Shown in pieces: positions 12,756 through 24,560 of a stretch of DNA of 64,000 nucleotides. The notes under the pieces are model-generated. The model saw only the letters and a list, made by a program, of their open reading frames with translations. It ran no database searches and had not been told where the DNA came from. The stretch's first letter is position 1. The number at the start of each line of letters is the position of its first letter. The stretch comes from Temnothorax longispinosus (lineage: Eukaryota; Arthropoda; Insecta; Hymenoptera; Formicidae): the NCBI RefSeq assembly GCF_030848805.1, contig NC_092364.1:16473447-16537446 (forward strand), given 5' to 3'. Made by a program: the position numbers and the translations under genes.

Positions 12756-12802
12756 CCGGTACGAAGTCCTTAGAAAATCCGGGTACGAAGTCCTTTGAAA
12801 AC
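12756..12802. repeat. Two-copy tandem repeat (23-24 bp) next to TTAACC
   Basis: CCGGTACGAAGTCCTTAGAA (from 12756) is followed directly by CCGGGTACGAAGTCCTTTGA (from 12779). The pair sits just after TTAAC at 12751-12755, which resembles a piggyBac-type end (TTAA then C-rich). I could not find a matching right end, so only the tandem repeat is called. Confidence 0.8.
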
Positions 12803-15590
12803 AAAATGCTGGTAATTCACTCTGATTAAGTTACGCTTGTCCAGCGATGCTTGCTTGTTGCTTATCAAACGAAAAATGTGCATAAGAGCTGAAATCGAAT
12901 ATCATGCCGAAATATCTGGTAGCCGACTACCTCCGTCTTGACTTTATGGCATGTCAGCTCTGACATCAGCTGCGGGACCACAACGAATGTTATTCGTGTA
13001 TGAAATATGATAAACCCAACAATTTTTGCTAGAGGCCACGTGTGACAATAATTCCGACGTTTTATATTTATAATTTCTTTATAACATTTTTATTGCGCGA
13101 AATACCGTGCAACGGAAAGAGTGTTGGAAAAATTACAAACACCAAATCGTATGATGTTCAATAAAAAAAAACATTGTTAATTTGAAAATGACGAGATATA
13201 ACTATTTTACATTAATGTATAACATTGCAATATAAACACTTTCTATTTTATTTTTATTATCACTTTTATTATAAAAAATTACTTTTAGATAGTATAGTGC
13301 TATTATTTTAAAATCATAATAAAGTTTGGAATAAAAATATTTTACTATTTTGAAATCTGTCGCTTTTGTGAAGCGTTTTTAAAAGCGCTCGATATTATAT
13401 TCTTTAAAAATATGTTATTTAAAGATTTTGTAAAGTTTTCGTAATAATTTAGGTTATTATTGTGCATACGTAATTTCGTTATAGTGCAGGATTTAAGAGA
13501 TATTAGAGAAAATGGAAATCTCATTGAATTGCAATTGCTTGGACATTTGATGTTTGTCCTTTCTGTTTCATGATAGCGCAACACGATAAAGTCCATCGAC
13601 GACTAATTACATCTAATGAGAAAGGACGGTTCGCTAACGAAGATCCGCTCAGGATTCGCGGGTGATTCGCGTTCGTCCTGGATTTAATCAGACCGCTCTA
13701 TCCGTGTGTGGAGTCGATTGTGACCTCGCGTAAATGTCTTCGTAAATTACTTAACCGCTTCATCAAGGTAAATCGCAGAATCTCTTTAAACCATAAAGTC
13801 ACCATGCGTTATCCATTCGCGGTTATGCGAATTTATTCTTGTTATACGATTCGCATGATAATAGTTAGAGAACGATGTCACATTGAGATTGCAACGAATA
13901 TCCAATTGTACTTGTATAACCATTCTATGCATGTGACAAAGATATTACTTTAATTAAGTTATATTTTTAAGTTGCAATGTTCAAAAACTTTAACACACGA
14001 AGAGAGATACCCGATAGGAAATTCAATAAAAATTGCTTATAATTTATACATTATAAAGTTAAACTATATTTTAGTACAATATACAGTGATGTTTCATGAT
14101 AAAGTATATCAATAATTATAAATATAATTCAATTAGATATTTGTGCGATATCTTCTGCCAACGTTTTAAATTATATATTATAGATACCTTTGCTCTTCAA
14201 AAGACAAACGAGTAATTAGGACACGGTATGACCCTTTTCACTGTAAAATTATACTCAATTTTCCTATAGGTAGATTACCACTGCTCTTTCTCAATATGCA
14301 GTTATTTAATTAAAACTGTTAATTTAACTAAATCAATGGAGTTAAAATAATACTGTTCTACAGTTAAAATAATAAATTTTGACGTGGTAGTTAAAAATAA
14401 CAAAATGATTTATTTAACTCAAGGTATTGATTTAAAATTCATGCTCTAATATTTAACAGTGTTGAGTATAGATATCTTTATATATACCATAGCTAATTCG
14501 ATTATACGTGAAATTTTTCCCCCATTTCACTGTCTTCGCCATTACAGCATAAATTATTCTAACTACTTATTATCCTATTGTATCGTACGAACGTACTTTC
14601 CACGATTACAATTCATTTACTACGGCACGGGCATCGAACGCGTAAATTCCGCCGGTTAACCGAAAAGCCACAAATTCGAGAACACATAGTGATTGAGGAA
14701 AGTCACGAAATTGCGTTGTCTGTGAGAATTCTCATGAAATTTCGTGGCAAGCGTCTCGAGAAAGGTAGAGATTCAGGAACGCCGAATGACCTTCGTGTTG
14801 AATCGCGAGAATGCGAAGCTTGCTGTATGTGATGAAATCCAGTTTTGATTAAATCCAATTGTGAATTATGGATGTACTGTATAATGTAAATGTGGAAACT
14901 GGTAGACATACGGAATTCAGATGTTGTTTAATTCGCACAAATGATATACAATTCAATTTTCGTTATTGAATATTATCTTACCTCTAACATTATGCAACAA
15001 TATATTCAAGTTTCTGCAATTATCTAATACTTCCTAATACTAATACTAGACTTTTAAAAAACGTTATTTCGATACTCCCAATACATTCTGTTGCTTCTTT
15101 AAAATGTTTACAATTAAACCAATATGTCAAATTAATTTCAACAGTTTCACGTAGTTTTAATCATTCTAAAATCTCAATATTTCGGCATATGATATATACA
15201 TATGTATATAATATCGTTTAATTAGACTGCAAGATTAAGTATTCATGATTATCTCGTGACTATTTATTTACAGTCAAAATATCAAACGTAAACTACTTAT
15301 ACAAATTTTTTTCCGCGCAGAGGAATATTTGAAATAATATTTTAAAGCCTATACTCAATCGTGGTTAAGCAAACAATTACATACAAATCATGCGTAATAA
15401 CGGTGTTAGTTTAGCTAGCGCAATTACTAATGCGCTAGACAAAAGGCACAATTGTATGCGCGATTCAAAGCAAGCAGCTATTCAAATGCAACTCGTGATT
15501 AACTAAACATTAAACTCTCAGAACTTAAAAATTATCAAATTTGAAATTAGGACTTTAATTCCAATAATATTTCGCGACGCATTGTTATTT
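12803..15590. other. AT-rich non-coding stretch
   Basis: It holds no recognisable gene. Frames are at most 84 codons. Minor structures are an 18-bp perfect palindrome (15193-15210) and a hairpin CTAGCGCA...TGCGCTAG (15415-15438). A mixed part at about 13.6-13.9 kb has slightly more CpG. Confidence 0.55.
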
Positions 15591-16330
15591 TTCGTGAATT
15601 TGAAATATAACGGCGCTCTGTAACGGCAGGAAGAAAACGACGCACGTAATAGACGCAAGTTTACCGCGTCACGTATACGATGCAGCTCCTCCGTTCGACT
15701 TCCGAACAGCTCTGCCGTTTCAACTCGTGAGAAAATCAACGCAGTGGCCTCGGACAATCAGCACAATATCCTGGTCTTATTCGCCAATTACCAGCTGCAA
15801 CTGGCGAATCGGCCGTTCTTTGTCTAGCTCGGACGCGATCGCATGGCTGTTGTTGCAGCAACAGCATTTTGCTGTTGGCAAATTAAGCTGTCCATAGGCG
15901 AAGAAATCGGTCGTTAAACGAGATTCCGTCCGTTAAACTAGCCTGCAAGCGGCAAAGGCAATTTCACAAGAAAATCCATCGGCCGATGCATACACGGATG
16001 TGTATATATATGTATGTATGTGTATGATGTATGTATGTGAGGGTGCGTGCATGCGTATCCGATATCGCATCGGTTTCGCCGATGATCGATACCGATACCG
16101 ATACCGAAACTCTGTGCCTATCGTGCGCGTTCGTTGCTCAATTTTTTACGGCGATACTTGTCGATGCTAATGGATGGATAATCCATCCGCCCTTTTTTTT
16201 CGTACGCGCCGTTTCATCATCCACGTTTAATCGTCACTCGATAGCTACATCGCCGAATAAGAATAATATCGCGTCGTAATCATGAAATTCGCCGGACACA
16301 AGAGTCGGCTCCGAAAATAACGTATCACGC
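15591..16330. other. CpG-rich island with a hairpin cluster
   Basis: Several short inverted repeats lie close together: TTCGCCA/TGGCGAA (about 15780-15808), GCTGTTG/CAACAGC (15846-15865) and CAACAGCA/TGCTGTTG (15859-15877). The last two compete for the same bases. A three-unit ACCGAT repeat lies near 16090-16107. I see no gene with recognisable content. Confidence 0.4.
16000..16038. repeat. TATG/TG-rich simple repeat
   Basis: This is an imperfect run of TATG units (TGTATATATATGTATGTATG and similar) at the edge of the CpG-rich island. Confidence 0.85.
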
Positions 16331-17076
16331 TCGCGAGCGGAAAGGCAATATAACGTGAAAAAAGATATCATTTATTGATCGTAATGGCTTGCGCACTACA
16401 GCGTATATCCAAATGTGATAACGAGCCGTTTCACATCGAAGCGCATAATGTAGGCAATTGTACAACGAAATAATAATTCTTTATCACATACTCTTTTTAA
16501 CAGCGATGATAATTAACTGTTAAAAATCGCTTTAAAAATTAGCGTAATCTGAAACCCTTTCTAAAGAGGCTTTCCACAGAACTTTCAATGTCGTTTATTC
16601 GATGATCATAAATTTTAGTGTTAACATATTTCTATAATTATCTATACATTAAAAACTTTATTAAATTAATTAGATTTTAATTGAAATTATCTATAATATT
16701 TGAGAAAAATAGTAGGTTTTTTCGTATTAATATATATAATAGATATCATATAATAATATACCAATAATATATATCAACACTTTATAACATCTTTTTATCC
16801 AAAGAAATAATCACGTTAATTCGCGTTAATAAATCGGAAATGTATAAATTCATGAAAGTGAAATTTTACTATATGCATAAAGGTTTCAGACAAGCTAGCG
16901 TTCCATATATCGTAGGATCTTCATTTTAGCCCTTCAACATATACAAATTGCGCACTTAATATTTCATACGACTCGGAATGTACGACGTAATACGTAACGT
17001 GGAAAGACAGTAATTTCATATTAAGTTAAGTACTCGCGTACAGACGTGCGCGTGATTACGCGCTCGTTAGGCACCC

Positions 17077-17106
17077 ATTATTATTATTGTTATTATTACT
17101 ATTACT
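17077..17106. repeat. ATT trinucleotide repeat
   Basis: About ten ATT units with single-base interruptions (TTG, TTAC) lie at the left edge of a CpG-rich island. Confidence 0.9.
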
Positions 17107-19244
17107 CTGCACTTCCCGCACCCTTGCATTTTCGCGGTCGGATATACCACACCTAGGAGGAATGGTCTCTACCGCGAAATTGCTTTCTGCCGTTTGATCA
17201 TAATCCAATCGTTCCGCCACGGTCCAAACCGCCTAATGGGTCGCGGAAGCTCCCGGCTTCTCGACTGTAAAATTTATGAACGCCCTGCATCTCGGCGCGT
17301 GTTAGGTGCCGCCGCGCCGTTTGGAATGCCCATCGAGGTTTGCGACTGTTAAATTAATGCAGCCTGTGCCCGTTAAATAATACGAAGTATGGCTGTATGG
17401 AAAGAAGCGTAGGAACCGACGCTACTATGTCTACGTATAACGGCAAATTTACCGATGCCTGGGCTCGACACTCGCTCGTGGTAGCCGAGCACACAATGTC
17501 TCCTTGCATACAGATGACGCATTTCTTTCGTTACCTACGTGCTATCGTTCAAACATTGAAAGAATCGTAAGAAGTAAGATCAGGAATCAGGAAATTCAGC
17601 GTTATCAGAAATAATTAAGACAGAAATAATTGCGCAAAACTTCTTGAAATCTGCATCAAAATGAATAAATTGAAATAAAGACTTATTTTTAATTGGGAAT
17701 ATTTATCCATATTTCAATATTATGTAAGAGTAATAATTAAATGTTATACGTTTATAAAAAAAAAACAAAGTAGTAAATTACTTTAATAAAAAAGTTATTA
17801 AATATAGTCCACCACTATTAGTCATAATTAGGCGTAATTGTATAAAACTTTTATACATAACATAAATATCGAAAGATACGAAGAGTTATTTAATTGTCAA
17901 TATTTATCGATATTTGAATATTATATGTAAGTAATCGTTATGTATTATGCTGAGATAAAAGACATACTAAAAAATTTCAATTTTCTTTTATCTGCATAAG
18001 TCCTTTATTTTCTTTTCTTTCATTTGCCTTCCGATCATTCGTCGTAATTAAGATTTTACGAAATAGAAAAAAACTGCAAAAAATCAAGAATGCTTGCGCA
18101 CGCGCGTGTATATATAGGTATATATAAAGTTATTACAAGAAAAAAGGTACCAAAGGAATGTGTTTTCGCTTTTAAGAAAACTTACGACATTTATCAGCCT
18201 CATCCCGTTCGTCTATCTCACGTGCGGAACTCGTTATCTACGCGCAGGAGGTCCCTTGCTCATACCGCCTTTTGATCCTAAAATAGCCGAAGAAGTTAGT
18301 ACCAAGGTCTGCGGCGCAAAAATACCGGTTACGTAACGGCCGTAAAATTCTGCGCGGATTAGAGACGCTTGAGTTAACGATACGCTCTCGCTTCATTCGT
18401 CGTCGCGGCCGATTCAAACAACACACTTACACCGAGCGCAGCATTAAATCGCAGCAGACTAATGGCAATCGGTGATCGTCAATTAAACTGGCACGAAAAG
18501 AGCTTACAGAAATGATTTTAAAAAAAATAAAAAGAGAATAAATATATAAAAATTCAAAAGTTACAAGATAAAAGTAAGATTACAAAATAGGATAAATGTT
18601 TTTTTAGATATCAAAAAATTTAAAAATATGAAAATCTTGAATATATACAAATTTATGTTTATGTCACAAGCATACATAGTTTAAGGCAAGAAACACGGTC
18701 GTATGGCTAATATTTCATTGAAAATAATAAAATAATATGAATATAAAAGTTTCAAAGAAGTGCAGTTATACAACGATAGAAGTCTTTTGAAATGAATACT
18801 AAGATTTCAAAAGTCTGGCATTAATTGAGCATTATATTCTCCGAATAGTGTTACGAGATAACCGCGTCTTATGCGTGTAGGTCCCATATCCACCGCTACA
18901 TGTGCTCGTCTGTAGTAGTAGTGTGTAGTAGTAATATCACGATCACGAGAGCCAAAATGAATATCGGACGCACGACAGGATCCAGCCGAGTCTTAATATA
19001 TGGCACGTCGCGTTTACGGCTTTTGAGGATTCTGCTTTACGCAGACGAGAACCCGACGGCCTCGAAGCACGATAACGGTTTGCGAAAAGAACCAGCAGAA
19101 GAAAATAGGAGAGAAGCTGAAGCCTTCTCTATTTTCCGTGATGGGAAGAAGTCATGCACAGGACAATAAATGTATCGATCGGTTGATTATTCGATACATT
19201 CGACTATTCGAGCACTCAACGTTATAGTTTATAAAAATTAATTG

Positions 19245-19287
19245 TAGTTGATTACTTGTTAGTTGATTACTTATAGTTGATTACTTA
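19245..19287. repeat. Three-copy tandem repeat, about 14 bp
   Basis: TAGTTGATTACTTGT (19245-19259) is followed by TAGTTGATTACTTA at 19260-19273 and again at 19274-19287. The last two copies are identical. Confidence 0.92.
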
Positions 19288-19825
19288 AATATGTTTTTTT
19301 CTGTTTATACCATAAGTATACATAATATAAAATTAAAATATAGATATATCGAAAGAGAACTATATGTTCAAATATTTAGGCACGCATTCTCCCACATGTT
19401 GATTGCTAAATATGATTATTAAATATAAGCTTAAGTTTAATGGTTTGCATGCATCCATAGTAAATAAAGATTTCGATTCACCAGACGGTCGCATTTGCCT
19501 GTTTAGTTTCAAGTTCTGCACAATGCGTAACGCATTCAATATATAAACAAAGGCTTAGAGCCACAGAGTCATGTTTAGCGTTAAATGCATGGTGAGAAAT
19601 TGCTTTCATGTGTTAGGCACAAGATGCGATAATGCACAACGCCGCGCGAGAACCCCCTATTCGGGAACTTTCCTCGTTGTTTAACGCGTCGTGTAGAATA
19701 ATACGTGTGTCGCAACTTCTTATTGTAAAGTGTTTTCCACTTGTCGAGAGTCCATTTTCATCGCGCATGGAAAGTTATAATTAATATGGAATAAGCACTC
19801 TCAGTTTCGAAGATAATCACTTGCG

Positions 19826-19851
19826 TATTGTACACAGCGACGTGTACAATA
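19826..19851. other. Perfect 10-bp stem hairpin
   Basis: TATTGTACAC (19826-19835), a 6-nt loop AGCGAC, then GTGTACAATA (19842-19851). A perfect stem of this size is expected about once by chance in a window like this, so no function is inferred. Confidence 0.7.
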
Positions 19852-20000
19852 GGTAACTTACTCCGATGTTACGCAAGAGATTAAAGAATTTACCTACAAA
19901 ATTTAGCAGACAAAATGTTCCCACATTATAACAATGGATATTTCAATAGATTTTGCAATATATTTGCCTAATACAAATATACTAAAAATAATTTGCTGCT

Positions 20001-20890
20001 AAAAGAATTAACATACATCGCAGTGGCGCGTGGATCACGCCAAGTAGCGGAGGCTATAAGCGTTCTCCGAGCTTGCCGTGAATATAAAAATATTTTCTAA
20101 TACGCGTGGGCGAGGCACTTTTATTCGCCTCCGTGTGCGTGCGCGTCAGATACCGCAGATGGAAATCGCGTAGTCACATCGGCCATTTTTCGTTTCTCCA
20201 TGCCCAAACGGGAACGGGAACGCAAGGATATGGTATGCGAGAAGTCGCGGTGATGTAATACGAGTTCCATGCATAACCACATAAATCTATTTCCTGTCCT
20301 CGTCCTACACTCTTACTCTACACTCGTCGCATCGTTCTTCCTCTTTTCGACTCTACACTCCGTCGAGTAAATACGTCGGTTAGACTGTCGTGCTACCTAA
20401 CTCGGCCCGAGGTGACGCCGAGAATTTGCATTTTTATTGGAACCTTACATCCTGCGGGAAAGACGCGGAGATATTGCTCGTTGCTCGTGACATGCTCTAT
20501 CAAAATCCACTCTCGCGCCGCGTGTACGTCGTCGCACCTGGCTGTAAAAATGGCAACGATTTGCGCGAGACTGCTCTCGGTATTAATTCGACCCCTAGAG
20601 CTTTTGGTGTTATCAGAAAGACAGAATAATAATTTTACTCCATTAATTATTCACAGTTTGCAGAATTTTATGCTTACCTACGATAAAAATGATTGTCGTA
20701 ATGGAATATGTTATTTTGGGGTTGTCAGAGGTAAAACATTAAATTAACAGTTAATAATTACAAAGTTGACTTTCATTTAAAAAAACCCATTTTTCAAATT
20801 TCGTATAAATTCATGAAAAATAGCAATATCGGCCACAAATTAGACCGCGAAATCTTCCCCTCGCCACCTGTCCCGACCATAAAATTTCGC
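20001..20890. other. Mixed stretch with CpG-richer 20040-20600
   Basis: Overlapping plus-strand frames of 79 and 111 codons (20390-20629 and 20412-20747) share the same DNA and show no domain. I see no splice-bounded exon that I would defend. Confidence 0.4.
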
Positions 20891-22097
20891 AATTAATGTC
20901 CCCGCGTGGTGCATCGATTTACCGTTTACAGTGCTGTTCGACGGTACACGTCGTTTGATTTACAGCGTTACGAATTTCCGCTCTGAACAGGGCACGTGAA
21001 GGCGCTGATATATGTACACGCTATAGATTCACTTGTTAGACGCTGGACTTCAGAGAGCGCGTCGGGTTTGCGGTCGCTCCTGAGATTCCTCGTGATAATG
21101 ACTCGTACACGCATGTATATCCTGCGTCAGTCTAATTAATGATATTGCCTCGACGGAGCAATTAAATCAATCTTTCACAAAATTGCGTTAACATTAAACT
21201 TATTGTTAGCAAAACAAACTCGACATCAAATATATAGTATAATAAAGAAAAATATAAAAAATACATTACGTTCGTTATAATATTATTGTCAAACGGAGCA
21301 AATATAATTCTCGAAGTCACAGCCGAAGTAAAACGATTACTAACATGCAAAGTTTCATTATATGCAAATTTTATACGTAAATTTTATTACATGCGATTTG
21401 ATAACTTCGTATCGAACGAGCCGAAAGATATGTGCTATATAACGCTGCTGCGTCCGCTCCAAAATGCACGCGTCGCGCGCATTAATATGCACCAACATGC
21501 GGCCGATGCGCGCAGGGGCCGCGAAAATTTTCCACCGGCGGACGGCGGCGAGCGTAACCCCGGCCGAAACTGTACGCGTTTGTCGCTGCAACCCATGGTC
21601 AAACTGGCAACAGTTGACCAACTTTCGTGGCCATTTTGCGCCACGACAAGAGCTCGCCGCGTCAGCAGCAGAAACGCGCGCCGACTTTTCGAGCGTGGAA
21701 AACATTTCGCGGGCTAATCCGCGGGCCGCGGTGCGTTCAGCGGTCCTGAAAATTATTCATGCTCCGGACTCGGCAAACACGATGTAAAACGGTGCTGGAC
21801 GATAAATTATTAACGCTGTCGCGATTCCAACGTGACGTGAAACGTGACGACCAACAGATATGAGACGTTTATTGTGAAAATGGCGCAAGCGAAGTTTTGA
21901 AGATCTATATTTAAAGTACATACAGAACGCGCGCACTAGTTTGCATCCGCGTGTTGTTTATCAGATATTTTTAACAGTTTTATTTTTTAAAGTGCCTCAT
22001 GCGTCATTTGCGAAGCTCGAACGTCGAGCTCCGTGTATACATACCTATATCCGTCGCAATATCACAACATCTAAAACGAGAGTCTTCGGTGACTTAT

Positions 22098-22129
22098 AAT
22101 TAATAGCGATCTAAATTAATAACGATCTA
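22098..22129. repeat. Two adjacent 16-bp near-identical units
   Basis: AATTAATAGCGATCTA (22098-22113) is followed directly by AATTAATAACGATCTA (22114-22129), with one difference. Each unit holds an AT-rich homeodomain-like core (AATTAATA), so a doubled binding site is possible but unproven. Confidence 0.9.
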
Positions 22130-22385
22130 TCGCCGGGGAATTATGAAGGAATATGACGTCGCAGTCCGTTAAGGCACGATCGAAGTGTCATTAAGCGTTC
22201 AATTAAAAGAGAGATAATTGCCGGCGAGATGCACTGCAGGCAAAGAATTCCCAAGTCGAGGAAAGGATTCTCTGAAATAGACTTTCTCTCCTCGCGCTCC
22301 ATCGGGTACCTATGTTGATCTCCTTTCAATGCGGCGCGCTTAATTGAATTTCGCTTGTCCAATCAGACATTCAAATTTGAAACCG

Positions 22386-22434
22386 CTCTCTTCCTCTCCC
22401 ACTCCCTCTCCCCCCTCTCTCTTTCTCTCTCTCA
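22386..22434. repeat. CT-rich simple tract
   Basis: This is a polypyrimidine tract of CT and C-run units, followed by CAG (CTCTCTCTCAG). That resembles a 3' splice site on the plus strand, but no open frame with a clear exon end follows. Confidence 0.85.
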
Positions 22435-23420
22435 GTCGAAGCGCCGACCGGTGCGCTACGGTCAGTAACTCTTTCCATCCCGTGACGGTTTGATTTTAAT
22501 TGAATGCCGGCAGTCGCACAAAATATCGCTCGACGGGACGACGACACCGCGACGGCTATCGATTTTCCCCCGATTAATTCCTAAAAGTGGCACCTGCCTC
22601 CGCGTATGGCATTGCAGCGAACGGCCACGGTGGCGACGGTGGTGTTTGCCGCTCTCCTCCCGATGAGGGGAAAATAGTTTAAGGCCACTATTGCTCATTC
22701 ATTTCCAAATCAAAGGGACCAAGTTAAATGAGAATCGAATGTGTTCCCCGGGAAAGTTTCAGACGAGTTAGCCACGCTCCGCTAAAAGGGCGTTTAATTG
22801 AAAGCCCGCGGAAACTGCCGTGACGTCAAAAAGAAGCAATTCGTGCGCGTAACTTTTCCGGAAACTTCGCAAACTTGACGAAAAATTCCCCCGATCACGA
22901 TCGGGGTTGAAAACGATCGGTTCGATCCCGGACGCGGGTCACCGTGTTATACAAGAATCGAGTGATACGAAGGATCTGGAAGGAAGAAGAAGGGTCGCAT
23001 CCGCGCGCGAATTATAAAGTAATAACATCGCGCAAATCCGCGTAAGACAAGACTCCGCCTGGCGTTATTATAAAAGCGGGTTTTCGGAGGGCAGAATTCG
23101 AGGAAAGTGAAACTTCGCTAAAGCTTTCCCCATAATCCGCCGATCTCGCCTGACGCGAACCATGGGAATCTTCCGATGAGGCTAATTTCCCCGAGGAAAT
23201 TCCCGGGGATTGGGAAAATCAGTGGCTCAATCGATTCGGCGCACTTCACTGGAGAGAAATTATTCATCCTCGATAAAGAGAATAGTCACCTAGCACGGTC
23301 CTGGCATAGAGACGGCACCTGTGGAATGAGAACCGTAGATTCCACCTCGTGCATTCGCTTTGCGACGCAAAAGATCAGACTACCCTTTAGGCATTATATA
23401 GCCCGTAAATGTTAGTTACA

Positions 23421-23930
23421 TAACGGCACGAGAACCACATTCCGTCTTATGAAATTATATTCGACATGAGTAACGCATTGTTGTATCCTATTAACCGAAA
23501 TGTCGGGATTCCTACACGTAATATATAAAATATTTTTAAAACACATTGAAATTTTATATATATAATAATAGGCAATTTTCTTACAATACACGAATGTCAT
23601 ATAATATTGAGTATAATACTAATCAACGTAAGACAACTATATAGTTACAGAAATAATAAATTCAATTTTTCTTTTAATTATTTTATCTCAGTGTCTTAAA
23701 ATACGTTTCCCAATCTTTTATAATAAAGGACAAATAAAAATTAAAAAAAAATTTTTTAAATATTCTTAATTGTAGTCAATTTATAGGAATCATTTTTAAT
23801 ATGATATAATTTTATATATGATATAATTTAATATTAACGGGATATAAAGACTAATAAAATTATGGAATGTTTTGGGATTGTTTAGATGGTAAGATGGTTC
23901 TTAATGGGTTAATGTATACGCAGGCCAACA
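23421..23930. other. AT-rich stretch
   Basis: This is highly AT-rich and holds only short near-repeats, such as ATGATATAATTT at about 23801 and 23818. I see no gene. Confidence 0.6.
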
Positions 23931-24560
23931 ATCTCTCATTTATGCAAAGTAGGAATCGCGGTCAGCTAGCAACGGGATAAGCGCACTCGTAAACCGCGAC
24001 TTGTTTGCACGATTACTTAGCAAAGAAAATTAAAAGGCGCTCTCGCCAACAACCGAGCCGGAAGCAAGAGCACTTTAGTTTTTGTCGAGCGCTTGGTCCA
24101 TATTTTGAGGAGAACCTTAAACTTGCTTTGTCCTCACCCCCCCCCTTTCTCTCTCTCTCTTTCTCTCTTTTCCTTCCACTCTATGTAATGAAAAAAGAAA
24201 TATCGTTGTTCCCGCACCGAAAAAGCAATTTCTCTCTCCGCCTTTGTTAAGGCGCTCGTTAAACGTTTCCTCCACGGAAGCCGATAGTGCGCTCGGCAAA
24301 TTGTGATTTGCTTGCTCATGGTGGAAATCGATCGCGCGTTGGATCCGCGACAACAAAGCGATTCCGGCGGCGGTCAGATCCTGCCAGCGTTTCGCGACCT
24401 TTTATCTGTAATTACGTTCATTAGCGCATTCCTCGACCGATAACGAGCCGGAGTAAACGCGACAAACCGTGGAAACGCGGTCAGCATTAATTACCTACGG
24501 TTTAGCGCGGTCTCAACTAATAAGTCGCATCCTCGTGCGATCAGACTTGATGATTGCATC
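23931..24560. other. CpG-richer block, no gene recognised
   Basis: It contains the C-run/CT tract below and overlapping short frames on both strands (60-81 codons) whose products are mainly translated simple repeat. Confidence 0.45.
24131..24174. repeat. C9 run plus CT microsatellite
   Basis: A nine-C homopolymer (24137-24145) is followed by TTT and then interrupted (CT)n. The minus strand is a purine tract. Confidence 0.93.

Larger units (their letters stand above)
16331..20000. other. AT-rich stretch with CpG-rich island at 17040-17560
   Basis: I recognise no gene. The island at 17040-17560 is CpG-dense with few long frames, unlike a coding exon, and may be a conserved non-coding element. 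The rest is AT-rich with two small repeats that are listed separately. Frames of 60-89 codons (such as 18900-19169) lack domains. Confidence 0.45.
20891..23420. other. CpG-rich block, possible regulatory region
   Basis: CpG is dense, especially at 21430-21790 and 22390-23410. Overlapping frames on both strands (up to 143 codons at 21286-21717) show no known motif. A full CRE, TGACGTCA, lies at 22821-22828 with the palindrome TTTCCGGAAA at 22855-22864. A C/G hairpin CCCCGATC-AC-GATCGGGG lies near 22889-22906. Confidence 0.4.

Noticed and set aside
22917..22935. Second tRNA-like word GGTTCGATCCCGG
   Set aside because: Upstream sequence cannot form the rest of a cloverleaf, and the local symmetry is a simple C/G hairpin.
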